A stretch of 64,000 nucleotides of DNA, taken from positions 1 through 64,000 of the forward strand of contig JAHCIO010000008.1 in the NCBI GenBank assembly GCA_026129185.1, read 5' to 3'. The notes beneath the pieces are model-generated. The model was not told the origin of the DNA. It searched no databases and saw only the letters and a list, made by a program, of their open reading frames with translations. Shown in pieces: positions 9,769-17,904 of this stretch. Position numbers and translations under genes: made by a program. Position 1 is the first letter of the stretch. Every line of letters starts with the position of its first letter. This stretch comes from Promineifilum sp019695075. GTDB taxonomy: Bacteria > Chloroflexota > Anaerolineae > Promineifilales > Promineifilaceae.

Positions 9769-10914
9769 TCACAACAGGACACGCAGCGCCGCCAGCAGGG
9801 CAGCCACGTCCTCGGTCGTGTTGTAGGCCTGGATGGACACGCGGATAAGCGGCTGCTCGTTCCAGCATAGGCACGGGATTTCGATGGCGAATTCGTCCAG
9901 CAGCCGCCGCTTCAGCACAGCCGTGTCCGTCTGCGGCGGCAGCGCGGCGGCGGCCATCTGCTCGTAGCCGCCGCGGGGATAGAGCGTGGGCAGGCCGGTC
10001 AGTTCGCCGATGCCATCGATGGCCGCGCCCACCAGTTGGCGGCAGGCGGCACGCACGGCCGGCCAGTCGTGCTCGGCCTGGAAGTGAATGGCCGCGGGAA
10101 CACTCAGGTAGGCCGAGTAGTCGATTGTACCCAGCCATTGCTGGTAATCGAGAAAGCGGCTGCCGTAAGACATCTCCGGCTCCGCCTCCCAGCCCCAGCC
10201 GATGACCAGCGGCTCGACCATCGGCTGCGCCTCGTGGCGGGTGTAGAGGAAGGCCGCGCCCTTGGGGCTGCTGAGCCACTTGTGGGCATTGCCGGTGTAG
10301 AAATCGGCCCCCAACGCGGTCAGGTCGAGATCGATCTGGCCGGGAGCGTGCGCGCCGTCGATGACGGTCAGGATACCCTCGGCGCGGGCGCGGGCGCAGA
10401 CGGCCTCCACCGGCAGGCGCGCGGCCGTCGGCGAGGTGATGTGGCTCAGGAAGATGACCCGCGTTTGCGACGTGACTCCGGCCCATAGTTGTTCAACGAC
10501 CGCCTCGGCCGGGCTGAGCGGCAAGGGCAATGACACCCGCCGGTAGTCGAACCCCTGACGCGCGCGGCGATAGCGCCACACCCGGTCGCAGGCGCCATAC
10601 TCGTGGTCGGTTGTCAGCACCTCGTCGCCCGGCCCCAGTCGCAACGAATGGGCGACGACGTTGACGCCAAAGGTGGCGTTGGGGATGTAGACCAGCTCGC
10701 CGGCATCGGCGCGCAGGTAGCCGCCCAGCGCCGCCCGCGCCTCGGCCAGGTGGCCGGCCAGTTCCACGCCCAGGAATTGCACCGGCTGCCACTCCAGCCG
10801 GCGCTGCCAGGCCTGATAGGTGTCGAAGACGGCCCGCGGCGTGGCCCCAAAGGAACCGTGGTTCAGGAAGACAACGTCGGGATTGAGCAGGTAGTCGGAG
10901 CGAGAGAGGGTCAT
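9769..10914 (-). CDS. Class V aminotransferase (isopenicillin-N epimerase-like / cysteine desulfurase fold)
   Basis: The product has 381 residues from the ATG at 10912-10914 (MTLSRSDYLLNPD). It opens with VFLNHGSFGATP, the usual N-terminal motif of the isopenicillin-N epimerase-like subgroup. It has DGAHAPG for PLP pyridine-nitrogen contact and the Schiff-base Lys in TGNAHKWLSSPKG (Lys212). The C-terminal small domain ends with IRVSIQAYNTTEDVAALLAAL. The substrate is unknown. Members of this group act on amino acids or as lyases; no beta-lactam genes are nearby. Upstream in-frame ATGs exist but fall in the repeat block. Confidence 0.88.
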   Translation of the reverse strand: MTLSRSDYLLNPDVVFLNHGSFGATPRAVFDTYQAWQRRLEWQPVQFLGVELAGHLAEARAALGGYLRADAGELVYIPNATFGVNVVAHSLRLGPGDEVLTTDHEYGACDRVWRYRRARQGFDYRRVSLPLPLSPAEAVVEQLWAGVTSQTRVIFLSHITSPTAARLPVEAVCARARAEGILTVIDGAHAPGQIDLDLTALGADFYTGNAHKWLSSPKGAAFLYTRHEAQPMVEPLVIGWGWEAEPEMSYGSRFLDYQQWLGTIDYSAYLSVPAAIHFQAEHDWPAVRAACRQLVGAAIDGIGELTGLPTLYPRGGYEQMAAAALPPQTDTAVLKRRLLDEFAIEIPCLCWNEQPLIRVSIQAYNTTEDVAALLAALRVLL

Positions 10915-10963
10915 GGGCAAAGGGTTGGGTGCGCAACGGTGAAGATAAGCGCAATGATAGCGC

Positions 10964-11108
10964 ATGCGGCCGTGCCTGGCACTTTCCGCAGTGCCTGGCA
11001 CGTTCTTGCGCGCCTCCGGGAAGGTGCGACGCACTTCAGAAAGTGCGACGCACCCACCGATGCAGCCGTGCCTGGCACTTTCTTGCCCGCCTCCGGGAAG
11101 GTGCGACC
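10964..11108. repeat. Intergenic repeat cluster (near-palindromic GTGCGACGCAC and GTGCCTGGCAC units)
   Basis: The 375-base gap 10915-11289 holds no gene apart from this cluster and a leader. GTGCCTGGCAC occurs three times (10972, 10991 and 11069). The longer unit CGCCTCCGGGAAGGTGCGAC occurs twice. GTGCGACGCAC occurs twice, separated by TTCAGAAA. The 11-mers are palindromes except for the central base. A near-copy of the GTGCGACGCAC pair lies at 55378-55410, so this is a dispersed REP-like family. Confidence 0.75.
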
Positions 11109-11289
11109 ACCGCGCTAGAACGGCCTGTATCATGGGTACAGGCCGCCCGCGCTCTTCTCAGACCACGATTGTGCGCCTTCTGTGCCCGGCGACTATACCC
11201 GGCGTAGGCGCGAGGCGCGGCCGGCGCGGGTACAGTTAAATTGCGTACCGCGCTCGCCGCCGCGGATGGGCCGGTAAGGAGTTCAACCG

Positions 11290-11622
11290 ATGGAATCAAA
11301 CGACGTCGAAGGGCGCTGCCGGTCCCACTTCGACCGGACGTACGGGCGTCGTGGCTATACCTTCAGCCGCTATCTGCCCGCATACCACTACGGAGCCGGG
11401 CTTGCCCAGCAACCGCGCTTCGTCGACCGGGCGTGGAGCCACATCGAGGAAGACGTTCGCCGCGACTGGGAGAGCCGCGACGCCGGGCCGTGGCCGGAGT
11501 TTCGCGATGCCGTCCGCTACGCCTGGGAAACGGGCCAGCCGAGCGTACAGCCAAATCGCACCGCGCCGACATTGAGGCCACCCCGCCCGGAAGGGCCGCA
11601 CGCAGACAAACGCCATTTGTAG
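11290..11622 (+). CDS. Small conserved hypothetical protein (W/Y-rich, stress-associated type)
   Basis: The product has 110 residues. It has a strong ribosome-binding site (AAGGAG at 11276-11281) ahead of the ATG. It contains a recognisable conserved pattern: FDRTYGRRGYTFSRYLPAYHYG, then RFVDRAWSHIEEDVRRDWE, and WPEFRDAVRYAWE. Similar segments end some bacterial general-stress or cold-induced proteins, from memory of the family, and function is unknown. It has no signal peptide or membrane helix. The Arg/Pro-rich last 25 residues look less conserved. An alternative overlapping frame (11241-11648) is low-complexity and was not called. Confidence 0.65.
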   Translation: MESNDVEGRCRSHFDRTYGRRGYTFSRYLPAYHYGAGLAQQPRFVDRAWSHIEEDVRRDWESRDAGPWPEFRDAVRYAWETGQPSVQPNRTAPTLRPPRPEGPHADKRHL

Positions 11623-11712
11623 TCTGGGCCATCTCTTCACCAGATTGACGGGAACGTGCTCATCAGCTTACAATCAGAGTCGATTTGACCAACGCGCACG
11701 GGAGCAAGGGAC

Positions 11713-12726
11713 ATGGCCAAGAAGAAAAGCAGCGGCATTCTGGATAGCATCAGCGACTTCCTGGAAGACGCCTTCAAGGGCGCAACCCAGGGGGAGCCGG
11801 ACGTGCCCGCCGGCGGCGCGCCGGAACCGGTGACGCGGCGCGTGTCGCTGATCATCCATAACCCGCGCGTGCCCGGCGCCAACAACGAGCGCCTGAACAA
11901 AGTGCTGGCCTGGAACGACCCGCGCCCCCTGCTGAAGGGCTACATGGACGACCTGCGCGAGTGCAGCCGCGGCTACGTCAATTACGACATCGTCGAGCGC
12001 CACACCGTCGACGGCTTTCCGCGCAAGGCTGATGGCTTCGTCTACACGGCCGACGCCTTCGTGGACGCCTGGCGGAAGCGCCAGGGCTTCCACCAGCCGG
12101 ACGCGGTCGATTACGACGCCCTGATCGAAGAGTTCGACATGATCGCCAAGGTCAACTCCGGCGCGGTGGACGAGTTCTGGCTGTTCGCCTTCCCCTACGC
12201 CGGCTACTACGAGTCAATCATGGGCGGGCCGGGCGCGTTCTGGTGCAACGCCCCGCCGCTGACGCAGACCGCCCACGCCGCCCGCCGCTTCGTCATCATG
12301 GGCTTCAACTACCAGCGCGGCGTCGGCGAGATGCTGGAGAACTTCGGCCACCGCGCCGAGTCGATCATGAAGTACGCCTTCCGCGAGAAACGCGGCAACG
12401 ATAACCTCTGGGAACGCTTCTTCCGCCACGAGTTCAAGAACCCCGGCCAGGCCGAGGTCGGCTGGATGCACTACGCGCCCAACAGCGAGCGCGACTACGA
12501 CTGGGGCAACAAACGCCAGGTGCTCAGTCGCTGGCGCACGTGGCAGAACTTTCCCGATTTGCGCGGCGAGGCCCAAATGGTGGACTGCAATGATTGGGGC
12601 AACGGCGACATTCGCCTGCACCACAAGTGGTGGTTCAACCTGCTGCCGCACATCAACGGCGCGGCCGACGGCATCGCCTACAACTGGTGGAAGTACATCG
12701 TTGACCCCAACACGGTCACCTGGTAG
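11713..12726 (+). CDS. Conserved hypothetical protein, 337 residues, function unknown
   Basis: A Lys/Ser-rich start is followed by a Gly/Pro linker. The remainder is Trp/Tyr/His-rich and well folded by appearance, with blocks DEFWLFAFPYAGYYES, GPGAFWCNAPP, MGFNYQRGVGEMLENFGHRAES and VGWMHYAPNSERDYDW, and a C-terminal HHKWWFNLLPHINGAADG. I recall similar Trp-rich proteins in actinobacteria without assigned function. The conserved His, Glu and Asn residues suggest a catalytic or metal site, but this is inference. No transmembrane helix is visible. It is probably cotranscribed with the membrane-anchored protein 15 bases downstream. Confidence 0.8.
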   Translation: MAKKKSSGILDSISDFLEDAFKGATQGEPDVPAGGAPEPVTRRVSLIIHNPRVPGANNERLNKVLAWNDPRPLLKGYMDDLRECSRGYVNYDIVERHTVDGFPRKADGFVYTADAFVDAWRKRQGFHQPDAVDYDALIEEFDMIAKVNSGAVDEFWLFAFPYAGYYESIMGGPGAFWCNAPPLTQTAHAARRFVIMGFNYQRGVGEMLENFGHRAESIMKYAFREKRGNDNLWERFFRHEFKNPGQAEVGWMHYAPNSERDYDWGNKRQVLSRWRTWQNFPDLRGEAQMVDCNDWGNGDIRLHHKWWFNLLPHINGAADGIAYNWWKYIVDPNTVTW

Positions 12727-12741
12727 ACGGGGAGGAATGGC

Positions 12742-13194
12742 ATGAACAATTCCGCGGTGCGCTGGATCATCATCATCGCCCTGGCCCTGGTGCTGGGGCT
12801 GCTGCTATGGTGGCTGCTGGGAGCGCGCGACGTGGGCGCGCCGGGCGAGACCGACACGCCGGACAACACGACCCAATGCCCCCAGGCCACGCCGGAGTTC
12901 TTCACCGTCGAGCCGGTGACCTCGCCGACCAGTGAACTGACGCAGGTCATCACCGTCGATCTGGGCAATGGCGAGGCCATCACCGTCACGACCGAGTCGG
13001 GCGTCTTCACTGCCCCCTTCGACACCTTCCCCAAGGAGATCGAGATCACCCTGCTGCCCAACACGACCCACAATCTGACCGTCGAGGGCAAAGTGCGCGA
13101 AGTCCAGCAGGGCGACTGCACCTACGGCGGCTACACGCTGACGACGACCACCGACCGCAATGGCGCGCCGCTGCAGATAGTGACGGGCGACTAG
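12742..13194 (+). CDS. Membrane-anchored extracytoplasmic hypothetical protein
   Basis: The 150-residue product has one N-terminal transmembrane helix (about residues 7-26, ending LLLWWLL). A Thr/Asp-rich linker follows, then a compact beta-rich domain (about 55-148) that looks like a small Ig/FN3-type fold. It has two cysteines (CPQATPEF and GDCTYGG) that could form a disulfide outside the cell. A GGAGG Shine-Dalgarno lies just before the ATG. It follows the 337-residue unknown gene by 15 bases and is probably in its operon. No known family is recognised. Confidence 0.7.
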   Translation: MNNSAVRWIIIIALALVLGLLLWWLLGARDVGAPGETDTPDNTTQCPQATPEFFTVEPVTSPTSELTQVITVDLGNGEAITVTTESGVFTAPFDTFPKEIEITLLPNTTHNLTVEGKVREVQQGDCTYGGYTLTTTTDRNGAPLQIVTGD

Positions 13195-13195
13195 G

Positions 13196-13245
13196 GGGAT
13201 AGGGATTAGGGGCTAGGGAAAGATCGCTCTTCCCCTAGCCTCTCT
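13196..13245. repeat. Period-7 repeat with inverted arm
   Basis: The units GGGGATA, GGGATTA, GGGGCTA and GGGAAAG run in a row. They are followed by a partly complementary arm (TTCCCCTAGCC), so the RNA can fold into a hairpin just after the 12742-13194 gene. It belongs to the same heptameric style as the other intergenic repeats. Confidence 0.6.
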
Positions 13246-13246
13246 C

Positions 13247-13282
13247 AGCCCGCGGGCGCTTTGACTTGACGCGGGCTTTTTT
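13247..13282 (+). terminator. Rho-independent terminator after the 12742-13194 gene
   Basis: AGCCCGCG (13247-13254) pairs with CGCGGGCT (13270-13277), followed by a run of six T. The terminator physically overlaps the -35 region of the next promoter. Confidence 0.8.
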
Positions 13283-13294
13283 GTGCGCTATAAT
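13266..13294 (+). promoter_or_regulatory. Promoter of the LacI-family regulator gene
   Basis: TTGACG (13266-13271), a 17-base spacer and a perfect TATAAT (13289-13294) form a near-consensus sigma-70 promoter. The LacI-type operator begins on the last base of the -10 box, so repressor binding would block it (autoregulation). Confidence 0.85.
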
Positions 13295-13307
13295 GCAAAC
13301 GATTGCA
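13294..13307. promoter_or_regulatory. LacI/GalR-type operator 1 (autoregulatory)
   Basis: TGCAAACGATTGCA fits the LacI-family palindrome TGnAAnCGnTTnCA with the central CG. It is embedded in a longer 18-base inverted repeat (AATGCAA...TTGCATT). It abuts the -10 of the regulator gene. Confidence 0.85.
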
Positions 13308-13321
13308 TTGGTGCAAGAACG

Positions 13322-14335
13322 ATGAGCAAGAAGAGCGTTCAGACCCTGGACACCATCGCCGGCCTGGCCAATGTCTCGAAATCGACGGTTTCGCGCGCAT
13401 TGAACAACAGCCCCCTCATCAGTCAGGAGACGAAAGAACGCATTCAGGCCATTGCCCAAGAGCATAATCTGCGCATCAATGCCCCAGCCCGCAATCTCCG
13501 GTTGCGGCAAAGCCATACAATCGCTTTTATCGCGCCCCTTTATTACCCGGAGTTTTTCTCCGCGGAAGATTTATTTGGGCTGGAGCTTTTGAATGGCATC
13601 GGCAAAGGGCTAAGCGCCTTGCGCTACGATCTTCTCATCGTTCATGTTGACCCGGACGACACAGCCTGGGCACAAGCTTATCTAAATAGTGGGCGCGCCG
13701 ATGGCTTCATCATCCTGGCCTCAAACCGTCGACGCGAGCACATAAAAACCCTGATTGAACTGGAAGCGCCCTTCATTGCCTGGGGTGTGCCCCTACCAAA
13801 ATTCAACTACTGCTCCGTGACCGGTGACAATGTCATGGGGGGCACGCTGGCTACCCGCCACTTAATTCAGAGTGGCCGGCAACGTATTGCCTTTCTGGGC
13901 GGGCCGAAAGATGAACTGACTGTGCAATATCGTTTCCAGGGGTATGAAGAGACCTTGCAGGCGGCCGGCCGCAGCGTGGCCCCCGGGCTGATAGCTTATG
14001 GCGACTACACTCACGCTTCTGGTATTGCGGCCATGCAGCGTCTGCTGCACCAGTCGCCTGACCTTGATGCGGTTTTCGTCAACAGTGACCTGATGGCCAT
14101 CGGAGCCATCAGCGCCATCCAGAACAGTGGCAAAAGCGTTCCAGAGGACATCGCCGTCGTCGGCTATGACGATTTGTCCATCGCTACCTATAACAATCTG
14201 CCCCTGACCACAATCCGGCAGAACTTCCATCTGGTTGGCAAACTCATGGCTCAGAGCCTGATCCAACACATCCAAACCGGCGTCGTCACCAATGTGACAA
14301 CGCCGGTTGAATTGGTGATTCGACGATCAGCCTGA
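13322..14335 (+). CDS. LacI-family transcriptional regulator
   Basis: The 337-residue product has an N-terminal LacI helix-turn-helix (LDTIAGLANVSKSTVSRALNN, residues 8-28) and hinge (RLRQSHTIAFI). The effector-binding periplasmic-protein-like domain includes GFIILASNR, the conserved FLGGP, GYEETL, FVNSDLMAIGAI and VVGYDDLSIATYNNLPLTTIRQ blocks. The start at 13322 (MSKKSVQ) leaves the usual short N-terminus and lies after the predicted transcription start. It most likely represses itself and the downstream transporter/glucosidase genes. By eye the gene is less GC-rich than its neighbours, suggesting acquisition by transfer. Confidence 0.93.
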   Translation: MSKKSVQTLDTIAGLANVSKSTVSRALNNSPLISQETKERIQAIAQEHNLRINAPARNLRLRQSHTIAFIAPLYYPEFFSAEDLFGLELLNGIGKGLSALRYDLLIVHVDPDDTAWAQAYLNSGRADGFIILASNRRREHIKTLIELEAPFIAWGVPLPKFNYCSVTGDNVMGGTLATRHLIQSGRQRIAFLGGPKDELTVQYRFQGYEETLQAAGRSVAPGLIAYGDYTHASGIAAMQRLLHQSPDLDAVFVNSDLMAIGAISAIQNSGKSVPEDIAVVGYDDLSIATYNNLPLTTIRQNFHLVGKLMAQSLIQHIQTGVVTNVTTPVELVIRRSA

Positions 14336-14351
14336 GTTTTTTGCATCGATC

Positions 14352-14365
14352 TGCAATCGATTGCA
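14352..14365. promoter_or_regulatory. LacI/GalR-type operator 2, before the MFS transporter
   Basis: TGCAATCGATTGCA is a perfect 14-base palindrome of the same TGnAAnCGnTTnCA type as operator 1. It sits 17 bases after the regulator stop and just before the transporter ribosome-binding site. A repressor bound to both sites could control the whole cassette. Confidence 0.85.
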
Positions 14366-14381
14366 TGAGAGGAAACGTTTG

Positions 14382-15623
14382 ATGACAATCCTGACCAAAG
14401 CGAGGCAGCACCCAAAGCTCGGCCTCATTCTTCTGGCATTTATTGCTTTTGTCGCCCTCGGACTACCGGATGGCCTCCTTGGCGTTGGCTGGCCGTCGAT
14501 CCGCGCCGGCTTTTCCGTTCCACTGGACGCCATCGGCATGTTTCTAATCGCGGCGACAACCGGCTACATGACCTCGAGTTTCCTGAGCGGCTTTATGGTC
14601 TCGCGCGTGGGGGTCGGCCGCGTTCTGGCCGCCAGCTGTTTCCTGACCGGATTGACGCTCATCGGCTATACGCTTGTCTCCCAATGGTGGATGATGGTCT
14701 TGCTGGGCGTGTTCGCCGGGTTAGGGGCCGGCGCCATTGATGCCGGCCTCAACACCTATGTGGCGTCCCATTTTGGCGAGGGGCTGATGCAGTGGCTTCA
14801 CGCCAGTTGGGGCGTGGGGATCACCCTGGGGCCGATCATCATGACGTTCGGACTGACAGCCCTGAATACATGGCACTTCGGCTACCGGATAGTGGGCGGC
14901 TTTCAGATCGCCCTGGCGATCGCTTTTGTGGCGACCTTGTCCATGTGGGATCAGAACAACACATCGTCAGACCACAAAACGGAAAAGCGGCTGACGGATT
15001 ATAAAACGCCGGTGGGGGAGACGTTGCGGCAACCGCAAGTTTGGCTGAGTGTGATGCTGTTCTTCCTCTATGTGGGCGCGGAAGCCTCGCTGGGCACGTG
15101 GACTTACACCCTACTGACCGAGTCGCGCGGGGTCAGTCTAACGCTGGCGGGGTTCTTCGCCGGTAGCTACTGGTTTACGTTTACCATCGGCCGGATCACA
15201 GCCGGGCTGTTCGCCAGCCGCGTGGGCGTCAACAAGCTGGTGCTTGGCGGGTTGGCGGGCGCGCTGCTTGGGGTTGGGCTACTGATCTGGAATCCCTCCA
15301 TCATCTCCAATGTGTTGGCCGTGGCGCTCATCGGCTTATCCATCGCGCCCATCTTCCCGGCCATGATGTCCGGCACCCGTACCCGAGTGGGCAACAACCT
15401 TGCCGCCAATACGATTGGCATGCAAATCGCCGCCACGGGTTTCGGAACGGCGATCATCCCCGGCACAATGGGCGTATTGGCGCGCCAAACCTCGCTGGAG
15501 ACCATTCCAATTTATCTGCTGATAGTCTATGTAGCCCTGTTGGGTTGTTACCTCTTAGCAATGCGGTGGACTCCAAAAACACAGTTCACGACGGCCCCGG
15601 TGTCAAGTGGGGACGTTATTTAA
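14382..15623 (+). CDS. Major facilitator superfamily transporter (sugar-type)
   Basis: The 413-residue product has about 12 transmembrane helices and a central cytoplasmic loop (about residues 190-215, rich in charged residues). The start at 14382 (MTILTKARQH) was chosen for its GAGGAAA ribosome-binding site. An upstream TTG in the frame would fall inside operator 2. Blocks such as GLGAGAIDAGLNTYVASHFG and ALIGLSIAPIFPAMMSG resemble the fucose/glucose permease-like subgroup. Between the LacI regulator and a cytoplasmic beta-glucosidase, it probably imports an oligosaccharide or glycoside. The substrate is inferred only from context. Confidence 0.88.
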   Translation: MTILTKARQHPKLGLILLAFIAFVALGLPDGLLGVGWPSIRAGFSVPLDAIGMFLIAATTGYMTSSFLSGFMVSRVGVGRVLAASCFLTGLTLIGYTLVSQWWMMVLLGVFAGLGAGAIDAGLNTYVASHFGEGLMQWLHASWGVGITLGPIIMTFGLTALNTWHFGYRIVGGFQIALAIAFVATLSMWDQNNTSSDHKTEKRLTDYKTPVGETLRQPQVWLSVMLFFLYVGAEASLGTWTYTLLTESRGVSLTLAGFFAGSYWFTFTIGRITAGLFASRVGVNKLVLGGLAGALLGVGLLIWNPSIISNVLAVALIGLSIAPIFPAMMSGTRTRVGNNLAANTIGMQIAATGFGTAIIPGTMGVLARQTSLETIPIYLLIVYVALLGCYLLAMRWTPKTQFTTAPVSSGDVI

Positions 15624-15641
15624 CACGCCAGAAATGGGAGC

Positions 15642-17891
15642 ATGACAAAGATGAACATGAACGCGGGAACGAAGTCAGGAACGGCCGCCGTGCCGGCGGA
15701 AACCGAAGTTTCAGAACGGGTTGAGGCGCTGCTGGAGCGGATGAGCCTCGAAGAAAAGATCGGACAGCTAACGCAGGCCAGCGGCGCGGTCTGGACGGCG
15801 GGGGAGTCGGCCGAAGACATCATCCGCAAGGGCGGGGCCGGCTCGGTGCTCTGGCTGAATGACACCAAGCGATTTAACGAACTGCAAAAGATTGCCGTGG
15901 AAGAAAGCCCGTCGGGCATCCCCGTGCTGTTCGCCCTGGATGTCATCCACGGCTACCGGACGATCTTCCCCGTGCCGCTGGCGATGGCGGCTTCCTGGGA
16001 CCCGGCGGCGGCCGAGCAGGCCCAGGCCGTAGCCGCCAGAGAAGCCCGCGCCGCCGGAATCCACTGGACTTTTGGCCCGATGCTGGACATCGCCCGGGAC
16101 GCCCGCTGGGGGCGCATCGTCGAAGGGGCGGGCGAAGACCCCTGCCTGGGCGCAGCCATGGCCGCCGCGCAAGTGCGCGGGTTCCAGGGCGACGACCTTT
16201 CAGACCCGGAACGGGTGCTTGCCTGCGCCAAGCACTTCGCCGGCTACGGCGCTTCGGAAGGCGGGCGCGACTATGATCCCGTCCACCTGTCTGAAGCACA
16301 ACTGCGCAACGTCTATTTCCCACCCTTTCAGGCGGCGTTGAAGGCCGGTGTGGCCACCTTCATGAGCGCCTACATGGATTTGAATAACGTCCCGGCCAGC
16401 GGCAACTGCTGGCTGCTGCGCGACGTGCTGCGCGAGGAATGGGGCTTCGCGGGATTTTTGGTGAGCGATGCATTTGGCGTCGGGAACCTGGTTGTTGAGG
16501 GGTTCGCCCGTGACGGACGGGACGCTGCCCTGCGAGCATTGAAAGCCGGCGTCAACGTGGACATGGCCTCGGCAACTTACTCGGAGAACCTGGCCGGCCT
16601 GGTGGAGAGCGACCTGATCTCGGTCGGTGAGATTGATGAGATGGTACGGCCGATCCTGGCGACAAAGGTACAGATGGGGTTATTTGAACGCCCCTACGTC
16701 GATGAAACCCTGCTGGAAGAGGTGGTCGCCCGGCCGGAACACAGGCAGGCCGCGCGACTGGCCGCCCAACGCTCAATGGTGCTGCTGCGCAACGAAGGCG
16801 GGTTACTGCCACTCTCGAAAGAGCAGAAGAACATCGCCGTGATCGGCCCACTGGCCGACTCGATGGTGGCCACTGAAGGGTCGTGGATGGTCTTTGGGCA
16901 CAAACCCGGCGCGGTCACGGTCTTGCAGGGGATTCGCGCCAGATTGCCGGAGGCCAACGTCGCCTACGCGCCAGGGCCAAAGATTTACCGGGATTTCCCC
17001 CATCCTTTCGGCGAATTCGACACGGCCGCGAAGGAGCCGATTCAGACGCCCGAAGCGGCCGAGGCAGCCTTCCAGACCGCGGTGGCAACCGCGCGAGGCG
17101 CGGACGTGGTGATCATGGTGCTGGGCGAAGAGGCCGACATGGCCGGGGAATTTGCCTCGCGCGGGTCGCTCGATCTACCCGGGCGGCAGGATGAGCTGCT
17201 CCAGGCTGTCACTGCTCTGGGCAAGCCGGTGGTGCTGGTGCTGTTGAACGGCCGCCCCCTGAGCATCAACTGGGCGGCCGAAAACGTGCCGGCCATTCTG
17301 GAGGCGTGGGAGCCGGGGACAGAAGGCGGTCATGCCGTCGCCGACATTCTCTTTGGGGATGTGAACCCGGGCGGCAAACTGCCCGTCTGCTTCCCGCGTA
17401 GCGGTAGCCATGCGCCGCTGTACTACGCCAGGACGCTGACCCACTTGCCGGAAAGCAGCCCGCGCTATCTGTCACGCTATTGGGATAGCCCGACTACGCC
17501 GCTCTACCCATTCGGATTTGGGCTGAGCTACACGACATTCGCGATAGCCAATCTCAAAGTATCGGCGTCACAAATCAAAGTCGGCCAGACCGTTGCCGTG
17601 ACCGCGGATGTCACCAACACTGGGCCAGTCACCGGGGACGAGGTGGTTCAACTCTACATCCACCAGCAGTGGGGCAGCGACTCGCGCCCGATGCGCGAGC
17701 TAAAAGGTTTCGCGCGCGTCACCCTCCAGCCCGGCGAAACGAAACCGGTGCGCTTCTCTCTCGGCCCGGATGAGCTAAGCTACTGGAGCACAAATGCCAA
17801 GGGGTGGATTCAGGATGCCGCCGCCTTCGACATCTGGATTGGCTCCGATTCGCTGGCAACACTTCACGCGGATTTAGAAGTGATTCAATAG
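15642..17891 (+). CDS. Glycoside hydrolase family 3 beta-glucosidase/beta-glycosidase
   Basis: The 749-residue product has the three-domain GH3 layout. The TIM-barrel domain (about 25-350) has the catalytic nucleophile in GFLVSDAFGV (Asp276) and the substrate-binding KHFAGYG (207-213). An alpha/beta sandwich follows (about 375-600), with NIAVIGPLADS and MVLGEEADMAGE. A C-terminal fibronectin-III-like domain closes it (about 645-745, ending in the typical EVVQLYIHQQ and LKGFARVTLQPGE). No signal peptide is visible, so the enzyme is probably cytoplasmic and cleaves imported glycosides. It lies 18 bases after the MFS gene in the LacI-regulated cassette. Confidence 0.94.
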   Translation: MTKMNMNAGTKSGTAAVPAETEVSERVEALLERMSLEEKIGQLTQASGAVWTAGESAEDIIRKGGAGSVLWLNDTKRFNELQKIAVEESPSGIPVLFALDVIHGYRTIFPVPLAMAASWDPAAAEQAQAVAAREARAAGIHWTFGPMLDIARDARWGRIVEGAGEDPCLGAAMAAAQVRGFQGDDLSDPERVLACAKHFAGYGASEGGRDYDPVHLSEAQLRNVYFPPFQAALKAGVATFMSAYMDLNNVPASGNCWLLRDVLREEWGFAGFLVSDAFGVGNLVVEGFARDGRDAALRALKAGVNVDMASATYSENLAGLVESDLISVGEIDEMVRPILATKVQMGLFERPYVDETLLEEVVARPEHRQAARLAAQRSMVLLRNEGGLLPLSKEQKNIAVIGPLADSMVATEGSWMVFGHKPGAVTVLQGIRARLPEANVAYAPGPKIYRDFPHPFGEFDTAAKEPIQTPEAAEAAFQTAVATARGADVVIMVLGEEADMAGEFASRGSLDLPGRQDELLQAVTALGKPVVLVLLNGRPLSINWAAENVPAILEAWEPGTEGGHAVADILFGDVNPGGKLPVCFPRSGSHAPLYYARTLTHLPESSPRYLSRYWDSPTTPLYPFGFGLSYTTFAIANLKVSASQIKVGQTVAVTADVTNTGPVTGDEVVQLYIHQQWGSDSRPMRELKGFARVTLQPGETKPVRFSLGPDELSYWSTNAKGWIQDAAAFDIWIGSDSLATLHADLEVIQ

Positions 17892-17904
17892 TTGTGGCGA
17901 ACAA

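Noticed and set aside
11241..11648. 135-residue frame overlapping the small 11290-11622 gene
   Set aside because: Arg/Pro-rich low-complexity translation without a ribosome-binding site; the 11290 frame has conserved Trp/Tyr blocks and AAGGAG.
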